From Planctomycetota bacterium (GTDB lineage Bacteria > Planctomycetota > B15-G4), in contig JAJDEP010000012.1 of NCBI GenBank assembly GCA_029259715.1, forward strand, positions 62,001-126,000: a stretch of DNA of 64,000 nt, in the 5' to 3' direction. This document shows positions 17,216 to 29,000 of the stretch, in pieces. The notes beneath the pieces were generated by a model that had not been told where the DNA came from, did no database searches, and worked only from the letters and a program-made list of their open reading frames with translations. Made by a program: the position numbers and the translations under genes. The stretch's first letter is position 1; each line of letters starts with the position of its first letter.

Positions 17216-20200
17216 CCGATCCGCTCACCACCGACCGCAGCGTCGGCAACAACCCCGACATCCCCACGGGACCGGTCGGACCCGGCAACCCCTGGATCCA
17301 GGACAGCGTCGACCCCAAGACCCGCTCGTGGGAGGAGTTCTACCGCAACCGCTGGCAGCACGACAAAGTCGTGCGCAGCACCCACGGCGTCAACTGCACG
17401 GGCTCGTGCTCGTGGAACATCCACGTCAAGGACGGCATCGTCGCGTGGGAGATGCAGGCGCTGGACTACCCGCGCCTCGAGAGCGGCATCCCTGCCTACG
17501 AGCCGCGCGGGTGCCAGCGCGGCATCAGCTACTCGTGGTACCTCTACAGCCCGCTGCGGGTGAAGTACCCCTACGTGCGCGGCGCCCTGCTCGACCTGTG
17601 GCGCGAGGCGCGCAACGTGCACGACGACCCGGTCGACGCCTGGAAGTGGCTGCAGTCGGATCCCGAGAAGCGCGCGCGCTACCAACGCGCCCGCGGCAAG
17701 GGCGGCCTGCGCCGGTGCAGTTGGGACACCGCGCTCGAGATCATCTCCGCCTCGACGGTGCACACCGTCAAGGAGCACGGCCCCGACCGCGTGGCCGGCT
17801 TCTCGCCCATCCCCGCCATGTCGATGGTCAGCTACGCCGCCGGCTCGCGCATGTTGCAGCTGCTGGGCGGCGTGTCGCTCTCCTTCTACGACTGGTACTG
17901 CGACCTGCCCAATGCCTCTCCCGAGACCTGGGGTGAGCAGACCGACGTGAACGAGTCGGCCGATTGGTACCACTCCAAGTTCCTGGCCGTCATGGGCAGC
18001 AACCTGAACATGACGCGCACGCCCGACGTGCCCTTCGCCAGCCAGGCCCGCACCAACGGCACGAAGATGGTGGTGTTCTCGCCGGACTTCAACCAGGTGG
18101 CGAAGTACGCCGACGAGTGGATCGCGCTCAACGCCGGCCAGGACGGCGCGTGGTGGATGGCGGTGAACCACGTGATCCTGAAGGAGTTCCACCACGAGCA
18201 GCAGGAGCCGTTCTTCCTCGACTACGTGGCCCGGTTCACCGACTCGCCCTACCTGGTCGAGATCAGCCCCAAGGGCGGCGCCTACGAATCGGGCCGCATG
18301 CTGCGCGCCGGGCGCCTCACGACCTACGCCGACGAGCAGCACGGCGAGTGGAAGTTCCTGCAGTGGGACCGCAACGACGACCGCCCCAAGATGCCCATGG
18401 GCAGCTCGGGCCACCGCTGGCAGGACCAGAAGGGCCAGTGGAACATGAAGCCCGAGGACGGCAAGGACGGCAGCCCCATCGACGCCGAGCTGACCTTCCT
18501 CTCGAAGAACGACGAGGTCGTGCAGGTGCGCTTCGACGACTTCGCCGGCGGTGGCTCGACCCACCGCGGCGTGCCCGTGCGCACGCTGCAGACCGACGAC
18601 GGCCCCGTGAAGGTGGCCACGGTCTACGACCTGCTCATGGCCCAGTACGGCGTGCCCCGCGGGCTGCCGGGCGACTACCCCGAGAGCTACGACGACGACG
18701 CCGTCTACACGCCGGCCTGGGCCGAGCGCTACACAGGCATCGACCGGGCGACCATCACGCGCTTCGCCCGCGAGTGGGCCTCCACCGCCAAGCACACCGG
18801 TGGCAAGTGCACGGTCATCATCGGCGCCGGCATCAACCACTGGTACCACGCCAACCTGATGTACCGCGCCGCCATGCACGCGCTCATGTTCTGCGGGTGC
18901 GTGGGTACAAATGGTGGAGGGCTCGCCCACTACGTCGGCCAGGAAAAGCTGGCGCCCATGGAGTCGTGGTCGTCCATCGCCATGGCCAAGGACTGGTATC
19001 CGCCGTCACGCCTGCAGAACGCGCCGAGCTGGCACTACGTGCACACCGACCAGTGGCGCTACGAGCGCAGCTTCTGCGACTACCACACCGTCCCCGAGGA
19101 CCAGGCCGAGGGCAGCCTGGCCGAGGGCCACACGATAGACGCGAACGTGCGCGCGGTGCGCAACGGCTGGCTGCCCTTCTACCCGCAGTTCGACAAGAGC
19201 CCGCTGGAGGTCTGCCGCGACGCGCAGGCTGCCGGCGCCGACAGCAACGCCGAGATCGTCGACTACGTGCGGGACAAGCTCGCCAAGCGCGACCTGACCT
19301 TCTCCATCGAACGGCCCGACGCCGAGGAGAACTGGCCGCGGGTCTGGTTCATCTGGCGCGGCAATGCCCTCATGTCGTCGGCGAAGGGGCACGAGTACTT
19401 CCTCAAGCACTACCTGGGCACGCACGAGAACACGATCTCGCAGGACCTCGCCGAGGGTCACGTGAAAGAGGTCGAGTGGTTGGAGCACGCGCCCACCGGG
19501 AAGATGGACCTCGTCGTCGACCTCAACTTCCGCATGGACACGTCGGCGCTCTACTCCGACATCATCCTGCCCGCGGCCACCTGGTACGAGAAGGCCGACC
19601 TCAACAGCACCGACATGCACAGCTTCATCCACCCGCTGGCCAAGGCCGTGCCGCCGTGCTGGGAGAGCCGCTCCGACTGGGACATCTTCAAGGCCATCGC
19701 CAAGGGTGTGAGCGACCTGGCGCCCAAGCACCTGCCGGGCAAGCACAAGGACGTGATCACGCTCCCGCTGGCCCACGACTCGCCGGCAGAGATCGCGCAG
19801 CCCGAGATCAAGGACTGGGCGCGAGGCGAGTGCGAGGCCATCCCGGGCAAGACCATGCCGGGCCTGAAGGTCATCGAGCGCGACTACGAGAACCTCCACA
19901 ACCAGTTCATCTCCTACGGACCGCTGGTGAGGGAGGCCGGCCTCGGCGCGCATGGCACCCACTACGCCGTCGACGACGTCTACGACGACGCGCTCGAGCA
20001 CGGCCCGACGCAGTCGTGGGGCGGCGGCAAGTACCCGTCGCTGAAGCAGGACACCGAGGTCTGCGACGTGGTCCTCAACTTCGCCACCGTCACCAACGGC
20101 GAGCTGGCCTGGCGTTCGTACAAGGACATGGAGACCAAGACCGGGCTCGAGCTGGCCGACCTCGCCGAGAAAAGCCGCTCGGTGCGCACCAACTACCAGG

Positions 20201-20907
20201 ACCTGCAGGCCCGACCGCGACGCCTGCTCAACAGCCCCATGTGGTCGGGGCTCACCGAGAACGGCCGGGCCTACGCGCCCTTCACCTACAACCGCGAGAA
20301 GCTCGTGCCCTGGCGCACGCTCACCGGTCGGCAGCACTTCTACCTCGACCATGAGGGGTACATCGCGTTCGGCGAGCACCTGCCCACCTACAAGCCCAAG
20401 CCGCGGCCGGACGCCTACGCCGACCTGGTCTTCAGCGAGGGGATAGGCAAGACGCTGCAGCTCAACTACCTCACGCCCCACGGCAAGTGGCACATCCACT
20501 CGACCTACGGCGACAACCACCGCATGTCGACGCTGTCACGGGGCTGCGAACCCTTCTGGATCAACGACAAGGACGCGGCCTCCATCGACATCGAGGACAA
20601 CGACTACGTCGAGGTGCACAACGACCACGGCGTGGTGGTCACGCGGGCGGCCGTCTCGGCGCGCATCCCGCGCGGCATCTGCATCATCTACCACTCGCCC
20701 GAGCGCACGCTCTCGGTGCCCAAGAGCCCGCTGCGCAACAAGCGCCGCGCCGGCGGCCACAACAGCCTCACGCGCACCCGGCTCAAGCCGAACCTGATGG
20801 TCGGCGGCTACGGCCAGTTCACCTACCACTTCAACTACTGGGGCCCGACGGGCTGTAACCGGGACACGCACATCCTCGTGCGTAAGTGCCCCGAGCTCAT
20901 CTGGTGA
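17212..20907 (+). CDS. narG: Respiratory nitrate reductase alpha subunit (NarG type)
   Basis: 1231 residues, close to the 1247 of E. coli NarG, from the GTG at 17212 overlapping the cytochrome stop. There is no twin-arginine signal, so the active site faces the cytoplasm. The FS0 cluster ligands are H58, C62, C66 and C101 (HGVNCTGSC ... GC). The molybdenum ligand is Asp231 in [13 protein letters not shown], followed by the NarG signature [15 protein letters not shown]. It binds Mo-bis-MGD and reduces nitrate to nitrite with electrons from NarH. Homologous cytoplasm-facing enzymes also work as nitrite oxidoreductases, and motif reading alone does not decide the direction. The open frame upstream of 17212 is a shadow of the cytochrome gene. 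Confidence 0.96.
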   Translation: MTDPLTTDRSVGNNPDIPTGPVGPGNPWIQDSVDPKTRSWEEFYRNRWQHDKVVRSTHGVNCTGSCSWNIHVKDGIVAWEMQALDYPRLESGIPAYEPRGCQRGISYSWYLYSPLRVKYPYVRGALLDLWREARNVHDDPVDAWKWLQSDPEKRARYQRARGKGGLRRCSWDTALEIISASTVHTVKEHGPDRVAGFSPIPAMSMVSYAAGSRMLQLLGGVSLSFYDWYCDLPNASPETWGEQTDVNESADWYHSKFLAVMGSNLNMTRTPDVPFASQARTNGTKMVVFSPDFNQVAKYADEWIALNAGQDGAWWMAVNHVILKEFHHEQQEPFFLDYVARFTDSPYLVEISPKGGAYESGRMLRAGRLTTYADEQHGEWKFLQWDRNDDRPKMPMGSSGHRWQDQKGQWNMKPEDGKDGSPIDAELTFLSKNDEVVQVRFDDFAGGGSTHRGVPVRTLQTDDGPVKVATVYDLLMAQYGVPRGLPGDYPESYDDDAVYTPAWAERYTGIDRATITRFAREWASTAKHTGGKCTVIIGAGINHWYHANLMYRAAMHALMFCGCVGTNGGGLAHYVGQEKLAPMESWSSIAMAKDWYPPSRLQNAPSWHYVHTDQWRYERSFCDYHTVPEDQAEGSLAEGHTIDANVRAVRNGWLPFYPQFDKSPLEVCRDAQAAGADSNAEIVDYVRDKLAKRDLTFSIERPDAEENWPRVWFIWRGNALMSSAKGHEYFLKHYLGTHENTISQDLAEGHVKEVEWLEHAPTGKMDLVVDLNFRMDTSALYSDIILPAATWYEKADLNSTDMHSFIHPLAKAVPPCWESRSDWDIFKAIAKGVSDLAPKHLPGKHKDVITLPLAHDSPAEIAQPEIKDWARGECEAIPGKTMPGLKVIERDYENLHNQFISYGPLVREAGLGAHGTHYAVDDVYDDALEHGPTQSWGGGKYPSLKQDTEVCDVVLNFATVTNGELAWRSYKDMETKTGLELADLAEKSRSVRTNYQDLQARPRRLLNSPMWSGLTENGRAYAPFTYNREKLVPWRTLTGRQHFYLDHEGYIAFGEHLPTYKPKPRPDAYADLVFSEGIGKTLQLNYLTPHGKWHIHSTYGDNHRMSTLSRGCEPFWINDKDAASIDIEDNDYVEVHNDHGVVVTRAAVSARIPRGICIIYHSPERTLSVPKSPLRNKRRAGGHNSLTRTRLKPNLMVGGYGQFTYHFNYWGPTGCNRDTHILVRKCPELIW

Positions 20908-20928
20908 CCCGGCAACCGAGGAACTGAA

Positions 20929-22419
20929 ATGGACGTCCGCTCACAGATCGCGCTGATCTTCCACCTCGACAAGTGCATCGGTTGCCACACCTGCAGCGTC
21001 GCGTGCAAGAACATCTGGACCGACCGCAAGGGCACCGAATACATGTGGTGGAACAACGTCGAGACCAAGCCGGGCACCGGCTATCCGACGCGCTGGGAAG
21101 ACCAGGAGAACTACAAGGGCGGCTGGGAGCTCAAGGGCGGCAAGCTGCGCCTGAAGAGCACGGGGCGCGGCCGCATCATCCCCAACATCTTCCACAACCC
21201 GTCCATGCCCAGCATGGACGACTACTACGAGCCCTGGACCTACCGCTACGAGGACCTGTTCACCGCCCCCGAGGGCGATGACCAGCCCATCGCCCGCGCG
21301 GTGTCGATGGTGACGGGCGAGCCCATCGACGTGGAGGCCGGCCCCAACTGGGACGACGACCTCGGCGGCTCGCCGATCTACGCCGAGAACGACCCCAACC
21401 TCGAGGAGCTGACGCCCGAGGTGAAGCAGATGATGTTCGAGATCGAGCGCATGGCGTTCTTCTATCTCCCGCGCATCTGCAATCACTGCCTGAACCCGAG
21501 CTGCGTGGCCAGCTGCCCCTCGGGAGCGATGTACAAACGCGGTGAGGACGGCGTGGTGCTGCTCAACCAGGAACGCTGCCGCGCCTGGCGCAGTTGCGTC
21601 TCGGCCTGCCCCTACAAGAAGACCTACTACAACTGGTCCACGGGCAAGAGCGAGAAGTGCATCCTCTGCTTCCCGCGGCTCGAGTCGGGTCAGGCGCCGG
21701 CGTGCTTCCACTCCTGCGTCGGGCGCATCCGCTACCTCGGCAACATCCTCTACGACGCCGACAAGATCGTGGAGTGCGCGAGCCGCCCCGACAACGAGCT
21801 GGTGGACGCCCAGCGTGAGCTGATCCTCGACCCGAACGACCCCGAGGTCATCGCGGCCGCGCGCAAGAACGGCATCTCCGACGGCATCATCGACTCGGCC
21901 CAGAACTCGCCGGCCTACCGCTTCGCCAAGGAGTGGAAGCTGGCCCTGCCGCTGCACGTCGAGTTCCGCACCTTCCCCATGCTGTTCTACGTCCCGCCGC
22001 TGATGCCGGTCATCGCCAACCAGGACAGCGGCTCGGTGCGCAACGAGACCGAGGACCTCTTCGCCGACATCGAGAAGGCGCGGGTGCCCATCAAGTACCT
22101 GGCGCGGCTGTTCTCGGCCGGCAACGAGGGCAAGGTCCGCTACGCCCTGCGCAAGCAGCTCGCCGTGCGCCTGTGGCGCCGCCACAAGACCGTCGGCGAC
22201 ATCTCCGCTGAGCAGGCCGAGCGCGCGTTGCTCGAGGCCGAGTGCAGCCCCGAGGAAGCCGAGGCCATCTACCAGCTCACCGCCCTCGCCTCCATGGAGG
22301 ACCGCGTGGTCGTGCCGCCGGCGCAGCGCGAGATGGCCATCGAAGCCCTCGAGGACCCGCTCGAGTTCAAGCAGTCCACCGGCTTCGGGTTCCTCACCGG
22401 GCCGGCCCGGGGAGCCTGA
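20929..22419 (+). CDS. narH: Nitrate reductase beta subunit (iron-sulfur, NarH type)
   Basis: 496 residues. Four cysteine clusters are visible: C16-C19-C22-C26 (CIGCHTCSVACK), C184-x2-C187-x4-C192-x3-C196 (CNHCLNPSCVASC), C217-x2-W220-x2-C223-x3-C227 (CRAWRSCVSAC) and CILCF...CFHSC. The Trp in place of a Cys in the third set is the NarH signature for a [3Fe-4S] centre. The protein carries electrons from the NarI haems to NarG. It follows narG by 21 bp, with a short GAGGAACTGAA ribosome-binding region. Confidence 0.96.
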   Translation: MDVRSQIALIFHLDKCIGCHTCSVACKNIWTDRKGTEYMWWNNVETKPGTGYPTRWEDQENYKGGWELKGGKLRLKSTGRGRIIPNIFHNPSMPSMDDYYEPWTYRYEDLFTAPEGDDQPIARAVSMVTGEPIDVEAGPNWDDDLGGSPIYAENDPNLEELTPEVKQMMFEIERMAFFYLPRICNHCLNPSCVASCPSGAMYKRGEDGVVLLNQERCRAWRSCVSACPYKKTYYNWSTGKSEKCILCFPRLESGQAPACFHSCVGRIRYLGNILYDADKIVECASRPDNELVDAQRELILDPNDPEVIAAARKNGISDGIIDSAQNSPAYRFAKEWKLALPLHVEFRTFPMLFYVPPLMPVIANQDSGSVRNETEDLFADIEKARVPIKYLARLFSAGNEGKVRYALRKQLAVRLWRRHKTVGDISAEQAERALLEAECSPEEAEAIYQLTALASMEDRVVVPPAQREMAIEALEDPLEFKQSTGFGFLTGPARGA

Positions 22420-22421
22420 GC

Positions 22422-23003
22422 ATGAGACCGAACGCAGACGTCCACGACGCCCTGGCCCGGCTGGTCGAGTATCCCCGCGACGGTTGGTTCGAATCGATGC
22501 GGGAAGCCTCGCTGGTCATCGGCGCGAGTTGTCCCGAGGCGGCCGAGCTGTTGACCCCGTTCCTCACCTTCGCGGCGGACCGTCCGCTGTGGGAGCTCGA
22601 AGAGCACTTCACGCGCACCTTCGACAACTCCGACGAGCGCGCCCTCGACATGGGCTGGCACGCCTTCGGCGAGACCTACACCCGGGGCTCGTTCATGGCG
22701 GCCATGCGCGGGCGCCTGCGCGAGACCGGCGTCGAGGAGAACGGCGAGCTGCCCGACCACCTGAGCCACATGCTCGCCCTGGTCGGCCGCTGCCCCGAGG
22801 ACGAGGCCGCGGGACTGGCCGGCGACATCATGGCGCCGTCGGTGGCGAAGGTGCGCGAGGCGCTGGTGAAGCGGAGCGACCCCTGGGCCCACGTGCTCGC
22901 CACCGTCCTGGCGGTGCTCGCGCTGCACGAGCCGGACACGGCCCCCCACCAACCGGCGAGCGCCAACGCGCGCGACACCGGCGAGGACGACGCCCATGCA
23001 TGA
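22422..23003 (+). CDS. narJ: Nitrate reductase assembly chaperone (NarJ/TorD type)
   Basis: 193 residues from the ATG at 22422. It is an all-helical protein with the TorD-family pattern: LARLVEYPRDGW near the start, WELEEHFTRTFDNSD near residue 60 and PDHLSHMLALVGRCP in the middle. NarJ is a cytoplasmic chaperone needed for insertion of the Mo cofactor into NarG and is not part of the final enzyme. Its place between narH and narI and its 8-bp overlap with narI are the standard narGHJI order. Confidence 0.92.
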   Translation: MRPNADVHDALARLVEYPRDGWFESMREASLVIGASCPEAAELLTPFLTFAADRPLWELEEHFTRTFDNSDERALDMGWHAFGETYTRGSFMAAMRGRLRETGVEENGELPDHLSHMLALVGRCPEDEAAGLAGDIMAPSVAKVREALVKRSDPWAHVLATVLAVLALHEPDTAPHQPASANARDTGEDDAHA

Positions 23004-23685
23004 CGAGCTGCTCTTCGCGATCCTGCCCTACGTCGCCATGGGCGTGTTCCTGATCATGACCATCCAGCGCTATCGCCAGCGCACCTTCACCTACTCCAGC
23101 CTCAGCTCGCAGTTCCTCGAGAACCGGCACCACTTCTGGGGCTCGGTGCCGTTCCACTACGGCCTGCTGTTCGTGCTGTTCCTGCACCTGGCGGGGCTGT
23201 TCATCCCCGACGTGATCCTGGCCTGGAACGCCGCGCCCCTGCGGCTGTTCATCACCGAGGCCACCGGCCTGGCCATGGCCGTGATCACGCTCATCGGGCT
23301 GGGCAACATCGTGCTGCGACGCATGGGCGACACCAAGTCGCGCACCGTCACCTCCGTGAGCGACTGGATCGTCTACGCCCTCATCGGCGTGCAGGTGATC
23401 TCAGGCATCGCCGTCGCCGTATTCCACGGCTGGGGCAGCTCGTGGTTCGCCACCTCGCTCACGCCCTGGCTCTGGTCGCTCTTCAAGCTCCAGCCGGAGA
23501 TCGGCTACGTCACCGCCCTGCCCTGGATGGTGAAGCTCCACATCGTCAACGCCTGGGTGCTGATCGGGTTCTTCCCCTTCACGCGCCTGGTGCACGTGCT
23601 CGTGGTGCCCAACCCCTACCTGTGGCGCCGCACCCAGGTCGTGCTCTGGAACTACGACCGCCACAAGGTCCGGAGCAAGGACTGA
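22996..23685 (+). CDS. narI: Nitrate reductase gamma subunit, cytochrome b (NarI type)
   Basis: 229 residues with five transmembrane helices. The paired haem-ligand His are visible in HFWGSVPFHYGLLFVLFLHLAG (helix 2) and KLHIVNAWVLIGFF...LVH (helix 5), matching E. coli NarI closely (LHxxx...PFTRLVHVLVVP here). It anchors NarGH to the inner membrane and oxidises quinol on the periplasmic side, so turnover generates proton-motive force. The start ATG lies inside the last codons of narJ. Confidence 0.95.
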   Translation: MHDELLFAILPYVAMGVFLIMTIQRYRQRTFTYSSLSSQFLENRHHFWGSVPFHYGLLFVLFLHLAGLFIPDVILAWNAAPLRLFITEATGLAMAVITLIGLGNIVLRRMGDTKSRTVTSVSDWIVYALIGVQVISGIAVAVFHGWGSSWFATSLTPWLWSLFKLQPEIGYVTALPWMVKLHIVNAWVLIGFFPFTRLVHVLVVPNPYLWRRTQVVLWNYDRHKVRSKD

Positions 23686-23724
23686 CCCGGCCCGTTCCGG
23701 ATCACTTCTGCGGAAAGGAACCTG

Positions 23725-25383
23725 ATGACCGCCCACGACGCCCCTCCGGAACGCCTCCCCCGGCACACGCTGCCCGCATGGGATGTGGAGGACGAGGGCT
23801 TCTGGCAGAGCAAGGGCAAGCAGATCGCGAGCCGCAACCTGTGGATCTCGATCCCCAACCTGCTGTGCGGCTTCTCGGTGTGGCTGTACTGGGGCATGGT
23901 CGCGAAGTTCATCCAGCGCGCGCACTTCGCGGACGGGTCGCTGTTCGACTTCACCTTCATGAACGACGGGCAGACCTTCGGCGGCGACGCCTACCGCGGC
24001 CTGCTGTTCACCTTGCCGGCCGTGGCCGGCCTCGCCGGCGCGACGCTGCGCATCCCCAACTCGTTCATGATCGCCCTCTGCGGCGGGCGCAACGTCAAGT
24101 TCATGACGACCCTGCTGCTGTTGCTGCCCGCCCTCGGCGCCGGCATCGCCCTGCAGGACCCGCACACGCCATTCTCCACCTTCGTCGTGCTCGCCATGTT
24201 GTCGGGCGTGGGCGGCGGCGCCTTCGCGTCGTCGATGTCCAACATCAGCTTCTACTACCCGAAGCGCATGCAGGGACTCGCGCTGGGCCTCAACGCGGGC
24301 CTCGGCAACGCCGGCGTGTCGGTGATGCAGTTCCTGCTGCCCTGGATCATCACCTTCGGCGCCTTCGGTTCTCTCGGCGGCGAGCCCTACCAGGTTGGTG
24401 ACTCCCCGCTCTGGATCCAGAACGCCGCCCTGGTGTGGGTGCCGGTGCTCGCGTTCCTGGTGGTCCTCGCCTTCCTGTTCATGAACAACATGCCGCAGCA
24501 CAAGTGCGGCCCGACGACCGTCGCCGTGGCCCGCTACCTGTGGCTCACGGTGCTCGGCTTCATCGGCACCGGCGTGGCGGTGTGGCTGCTGATCACACCG
24601 TGGGGCAACTTCCCCGTCCTGCTCAAGACCTTCCTGATCCTCCTGATCGCCGTGGTCGTGACGCTCACGTGCATGAAGACGCTCACGCCCAAGGAGACCA
24701 AGGAAGGCCTCAACAAGCAGTTCGCCATCTTCAACAACAAGCACAACTGGGTCATGACCTGGCTGTACACGATGACGTTCGGTTCGTTCATCGGTTACGC
24801 CAACGCGTTCCCCAAGCTCATCGACGACGTCTTCGGCGTGATCCGCGTCGGTCCCGACGGCAGCCCGCTGGTCGAGGGCATCCTCAACCCGAACGCGCCG
24901 ATCTCGTCGAAGTACATCTGGATCGGCGCGGGCGTGGGCGCCCTGATCCGTCCCGTGGGCGGCTGGCTCAGCGACAAGCTCGGCGGCGCGCGCGTCACCC
25001 ACTGGGACACCATCGTCATGATCGGCGCCACCATCGGCGCGGGCTGGTTCGTCTCGCAGGCCAGCCAGTCGCCCGACCCGCAGCAGTTCTTCATGCCCTT
25101 CCTGCTGCTCTTCGTACTGCTCTTCGCCACCACCGGCATCGGCAACGGCTCCACCTTCCGGATGATCCCGATCATCTTCGAGAAGGAGCAGGCCGGACCG
25201 GTGCTGGGTTGGACGTCCGCCATCGCCGCCTACGGCGCCTACCTGATCCCCAAGATCTTCGCGACGCAGATCGAGGCCGGCACGCCCGAGTACGCGCTCT
25301 ACGGCTTCGCCGGTTACTACGCCAGCTGCCTGGTCGTGAACTGGTGGTTCTACGCGCGCAAGGGAGCTGAGATCCCGTGCTGA
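23725..25383 (+). CDS. narK: Nitrate/nitrite transporter, MFS (NarK/NarU type)
   Basis: 552 residues with about 12 transmembrane helices. A soluble N-terminus contains WDVEDEGFWQSKGKQIASRNL. The nitrate signature regions are SGVGGGAFASSMSNISFYYP and TTGIGNGSTFRMIP, with the substrate-binding Arg expected in helices 2 and 8. A long insertion (FAIFNNKHNWVMTWLYTMTFGSFIGYANAFP) begins the second half, as in NarK/NarU. It exchanges or co-transports nitrate and nitrite across the inner membrane for the cytoplasm-facing NarG. It shares 7 bp with the next gene. Confidence 0.94.
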   Translation: MTAHDAPPERLPRHTLPAWDVEDEGFWQSKGKQIASRNLWISIPNLLCGFSVWLYWGMVAKFIQRAHFADGSLFDFTFMNDGQTFGGDAYRGLLFTLPAVAGLAGATLRIPNSFMIALCGGRNVKFMTTLLLLLPALGAGIALQDPHTPFSTFVVLAMLSGVGGGAFASSMSNISFYYPKRMQGLALGLNAGLGNAGVSVMQFLLPWIITFGAFGSLGGEPYQVGDSPLWIQNAALVWVPVLAFLVVLAFLFMNNMPQHKCGPTTVAVARYLWLTVLGFIGTGVAVWLLITPWGNFPVLLKTFLILLIAVVVTLTCMKTLTPKETKEGLNKQFAIFNNKHNWVMTWLYTMTFGSFIGYANAFPKLIDDVFGVIRVGPDGSPLVEGILNPNAPISSKYIWIGAGVGALIRPVGGWLSDKLGGARVTHWDTIVMIGATIGAGWFVSQASQSPDPQQFFMPFLLLFVLLFATTGIGNGSTFRMIPIIFEKEQAGPVLGWTSAIAAYGAYLIPKIFATQIEAGTPEYALYGFAGYYASCLVVNWWFYARKGAEIPC

Positions 25384-26057
25384 AGTCGCTCTCCGTCAAC
25401 GCGCGCATCTTCCTCGTGGTGGCCGTCGGGTTCGGCGTCTTCGCCATCGCCGCCAGCGCCGACTTCCAGGCGCCCAACGTGCACCAGGGCTATGCGCCCG
25501 AGCAGCCCATCGCCTACAGCCACCGCACCCACGCGGGCGAGCTCGGCATCGACTGCCTCTACTGCCACTACGGCGCCCGCACGAGCCCGGTGGCCGGCAT
25601 CCCCGCCACCGGCCTGTGCATGAACTGCCACGCCACCGTGACGGCGGGTCTCGATGCGGTGGTGGCCGAGCGCGAGCAGGCCGAGGCGGAGAGCCGCCCG
25701 GCTGCGACCATCCTCTCGCCCGAGATCGCCAAACTCTGGGCGGCCCAGGGGCTCGACGTCAACGGCCAGCCGGCCGGTGAGCCCCACCCGATCCCCTGGG
25801 TGCGTGTGCACAACCTGCCCGACTTCGTGGCCTTCGACCACAGCGTGCACGTCAACCGCGGGCTGGCCTGCGCCACGTGTCACGGGCCGGTGCAGACCAT
25901 GGAGCGCGTGCGCCAGGAGAGCGACCTGAGCATGGGCTGGTGCCTCGACTGCCACCGCGGCAAGGCCGCCGACCCGACCCTCGTGCTCAACGCCGAACAC
26001 GGGCGCCTGCCCGCCGGCGAGCACGTCAGCACCGATTGCAGCGCCTGCCACTACTGA
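25377..26057 (+). CDS. actA: Alternative complex III subunit A, pentaheme cytochrome c
   Basis: 226 residues from a GTG at 25377 inside the narK stop region. A single N-terminal helix (IFLVVAVGFGVFAIAAS) acts as signal anchor. Five CxxCH motifs are present: CLYCH, CMNCH, CATCH, CLDCH and CSACH, exactly the number in ActA. Conserved His in YSHRTHAGELGIDC and FDHSVHVNRGLAC would be distal ligands, as in class III (c7-type) cytochromes. In the complex ActA sits in the periplasm on ActB and takes electrons from its iron-sulfur chain. It is the first of six act functions in uninterrupted order. Confidence 0.93.
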   Translation: MLKSLSVNARIFLVVAVGFGVFAIAASADFQAPNVHQGYAPEQPIAYSHRTHAGELGIDCLYCHYGARTSPVAGIPATGLCMNCHATVTAGLDAVVAEREQAEAESRPAATILSPEIAKLWAAQGLDVNGQPAGEPHPIPWVRVHNLPDFVAFDHSVHVNRGLACATCHGPVQTMERVRQESDLSMGWCLDCHRGKAADPTLVLNAEHGRLPAGEHVSTDCSACHY

Positions 26058-26066
26058 CGCCCCGCG

Positions 26067-29000
26067 ATGGACATCGAGCCAGGAACCCCGAACCGAGCCG
26101 ACATGACGACGCCGTCCGAGCAACATTGGTTCAAGGACCCCGACGCCCACCGCAGCGCCGTCGGCAGCCGTGCCGACGACCGCGCGGCGAGCCGCGAAGG
26201 ACACGCCGACGCGCGCGACACGCAGTTCGACCGGCGTTCCTTCCTGCGCCTGGTGGGTTTCAGCGTCGCCGCCGCGGGCGTGTCCGGCTGCTCCCCTGCG
26301 CCACCGCAGACGGTCATGGCCCTGTTCGAGCCGCCCGTCGAGATCGTCCCCGGGCGCGCCTACTGGATCGCCACCACGAGCTGGGCCGACGGCTCGGGCA
26401 GCGGCGTGCTGGTGCGTTGCCGTGACGGACGCCCGATCAAGGTGGAGGGCAACCCGAGCCACCCGGTCAACCAGGGCGGCCTCACCGCGGCGTGCCAGGC
26501 CTCCTTGCTCGCCCTCTACGACAGCCACCGCTTCGACGGCCCCCGTCGCGACGGCGCGGCTGCCACCTGGGACGAGGTCGACACGGCCGTGCGCGCGAAG
26601 CTCGATGAGGTCCGCAGCGCGGGCGGAACCGTGCGGCTGCTCACCTCGACGCTGACCGGGCCGTCGACCCTCGAACAGATCGACGCCCTGCTCGCCAGCG
26701 TGCCCGACGGACGGCACGTCATGTACGACGCCCTCTCGTGCTCGGCGCTGCTCGACGCCCAGCAGGCACTGCGCGGGGTGCGGGTCCTGCCGCGCTACGA
26801 CTTCTCGAGAGCCAAGGTGCTCGCGGCCTTCGACGCCGACGTGCTCGGCACCTGGATCTCCCCCGCCGGCTTCGCCGCCGACCGCCAGCAAGCCCGCGAC
26901 GTGCACGCCGAGCCGCCGCGCATGAGCCGGCACTGGCAGCTCGAGGCGCGGCTCTCGCTCACCGGCACCCGGGCCGACCGGCGCGTGCGCCTCGCCCCCT
27001 GGGAGACGACCGCCGCCCTGGCCGAGCTCGGCAGCGAGCTGGCCGGTTTCGCCGGCGTCACCGCGCCGGGCCCGCGTCCCGACGCGTCGGCCCTGCCGCA
27101 GGCCACGCGCACGGCCTTGCACGAACTCGCGCAGGAACTGTGGGCCCAGCGTACCGAGAGCCTCGTCGTGTGTGGCACCAACGCTCGCGACGCGCAGCTG
27201 CTCACCGCGTGGATCAACGCGCAGCTCGGCAGCGAAGGCACGACCTTCCACCTCGACACACCGTCGCTGCAACGTCAGGGCGACGACGCCGCCCTGCAAC
27301 GCCTGCGCGACGAATTGCTGACAGGCGCCGTCGACCTCCTGATCGTGGCCGGCGCGAATCCCGCCTACGATCTGCCGGACTTCGCCGAGGCCCTCGGCCA
27401 GGCCGGCACGCTGGTCAGCCTGGCGTCACTGCCAGACGAGACCTCGGCCCTCGCGACCATCGTCTGCCCTGAGCCCCACGAGCTCGAGCGCTGGGACGAC
27501 GCCGAACCGATCGCCGGGCTCTACAGCACCACCCAGCCGACGGTCCCCGCGCTGCGGGACACACGCACCCTGCGCGCCAGCCTGGCCCGCTGGCGCGGTG
27601 ACGCGCGCGACGACCGTGAGTTGCTCGTCGATCACTGGCGACGCGAGCTCGACAGCCGACGCCCGTCGCCGCGCACCGGCTTCGATGCCTGGTTCCATGC
27701 CGTGCTCGAGCGGGGCTGGACCGAGCTCCCGTCCGCGCAGCCCTTTCGGCCCGCGGCGTTCAGGCCGGCGCCGGTGGCCGCGGCGCTCACGCGCATCGCC
27801 GCCAACGCCGGGGCGCCCGCCGACGGCGCACTGGGCCTGGTGCTGCACCCGAAGGTCGGTCTGCTCGACGGACGTGGCGCCCACAACCCCTGGCTGCAGG
27901 AGCTGCCCGACCCGGTCACCAAGGTCGTGTGGGACAACCACGTCGACCTCTCGCCGGCGACGGCCGAGCGCCTGGGCCTGCGCACCGGCGACATCGTCAC
28001 CGTCAGCGCGACCGATGACGCACCCTCGGCAGACTTGACCCTTCCCGTGCTCGTCCAGCCCGGCCAGGACGATCGAGTGGCGGCCATCGCCCTGGGTTAC
28101 GGCCGCGCAGGGACGGACCGCTTCACCGCGGTGGGCCCGGAGTGGCTGCAGGGTCGCCGCACGGTGGAGCCCGGCGGGACGATCGGCGCCAACGTTGCCC
28201 CCTGGCTGCGCTGGCGTGCGGGCGCCCTCGATTACAGCGGCCGCACGGTGCGCCTCACCGCCACCGGTGGCCGGCACGAGCTGGCCATCACCCAGGACCA
28301 CCACAACCTCTCGGTGCCCGCCCACCTCGCACCGCCCGGCGGCGAGGTCCGCGACGCCGTGCGCCTGGTGACCTTCCCTCAGCTGCAGGCCGACCCCGAG
28401 CACGTCCTGGGCGGCGGCCACACGCCCGTCGGCGAACTCTGGGACGACGACCACATCCCCGCCGGCCACCACTGGGGCATGGCCATCGACCTCTCCGCCT
28501 GCACCGGCTGCTCGGCCTGCGTGGTGGGTTGCCAGGCCGAGAACAACATCCCCGTGGTGGGCCGCGACGAGGTGCGCCGCCACCGCGAGATGAGCTGGCT
28601 GCGCATCGACCGCTACTACGCCGACCAACCCGACGGCGGCGTCGACGTCGTGCACCAGCCGATGATGTGTCAGCACTGCGCCCACGCCCCCTGCGAGACG
28701 GTGTGCCCGGTGCTCGCGACCATGCACAGCAGCGAGGGCCTCAACACCCAGGTCTACAACCGCTGCGTGGGCACGCGCTACTGCGCCAACAACTGCCCCT
28801 ACAAGACGCGCCGCTTCAACTGGTTCGACTACGCCCACGACGACCAGCTGCTGAACATGGTGCTCAACCCGGAGGTCACCATCCGCAGCCGGGGCGTGAT
28901 GGAGAAGTGCTCGCTGTGCGTGCAGCGCATCCAGGGCGCCAAGGCCCTGGCCGGACGCGAGGGCCGCGAGCTCGCCGACGGCGACATCCAGACCGCCTGC

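Noticed and set aside
17125-18930. Long open frame on the minus strand opposite narG
   Set aside because: It is a shadow produced by GC-rich codons of narG: low-complexity Val/Gly/His/Arg content and no motif.
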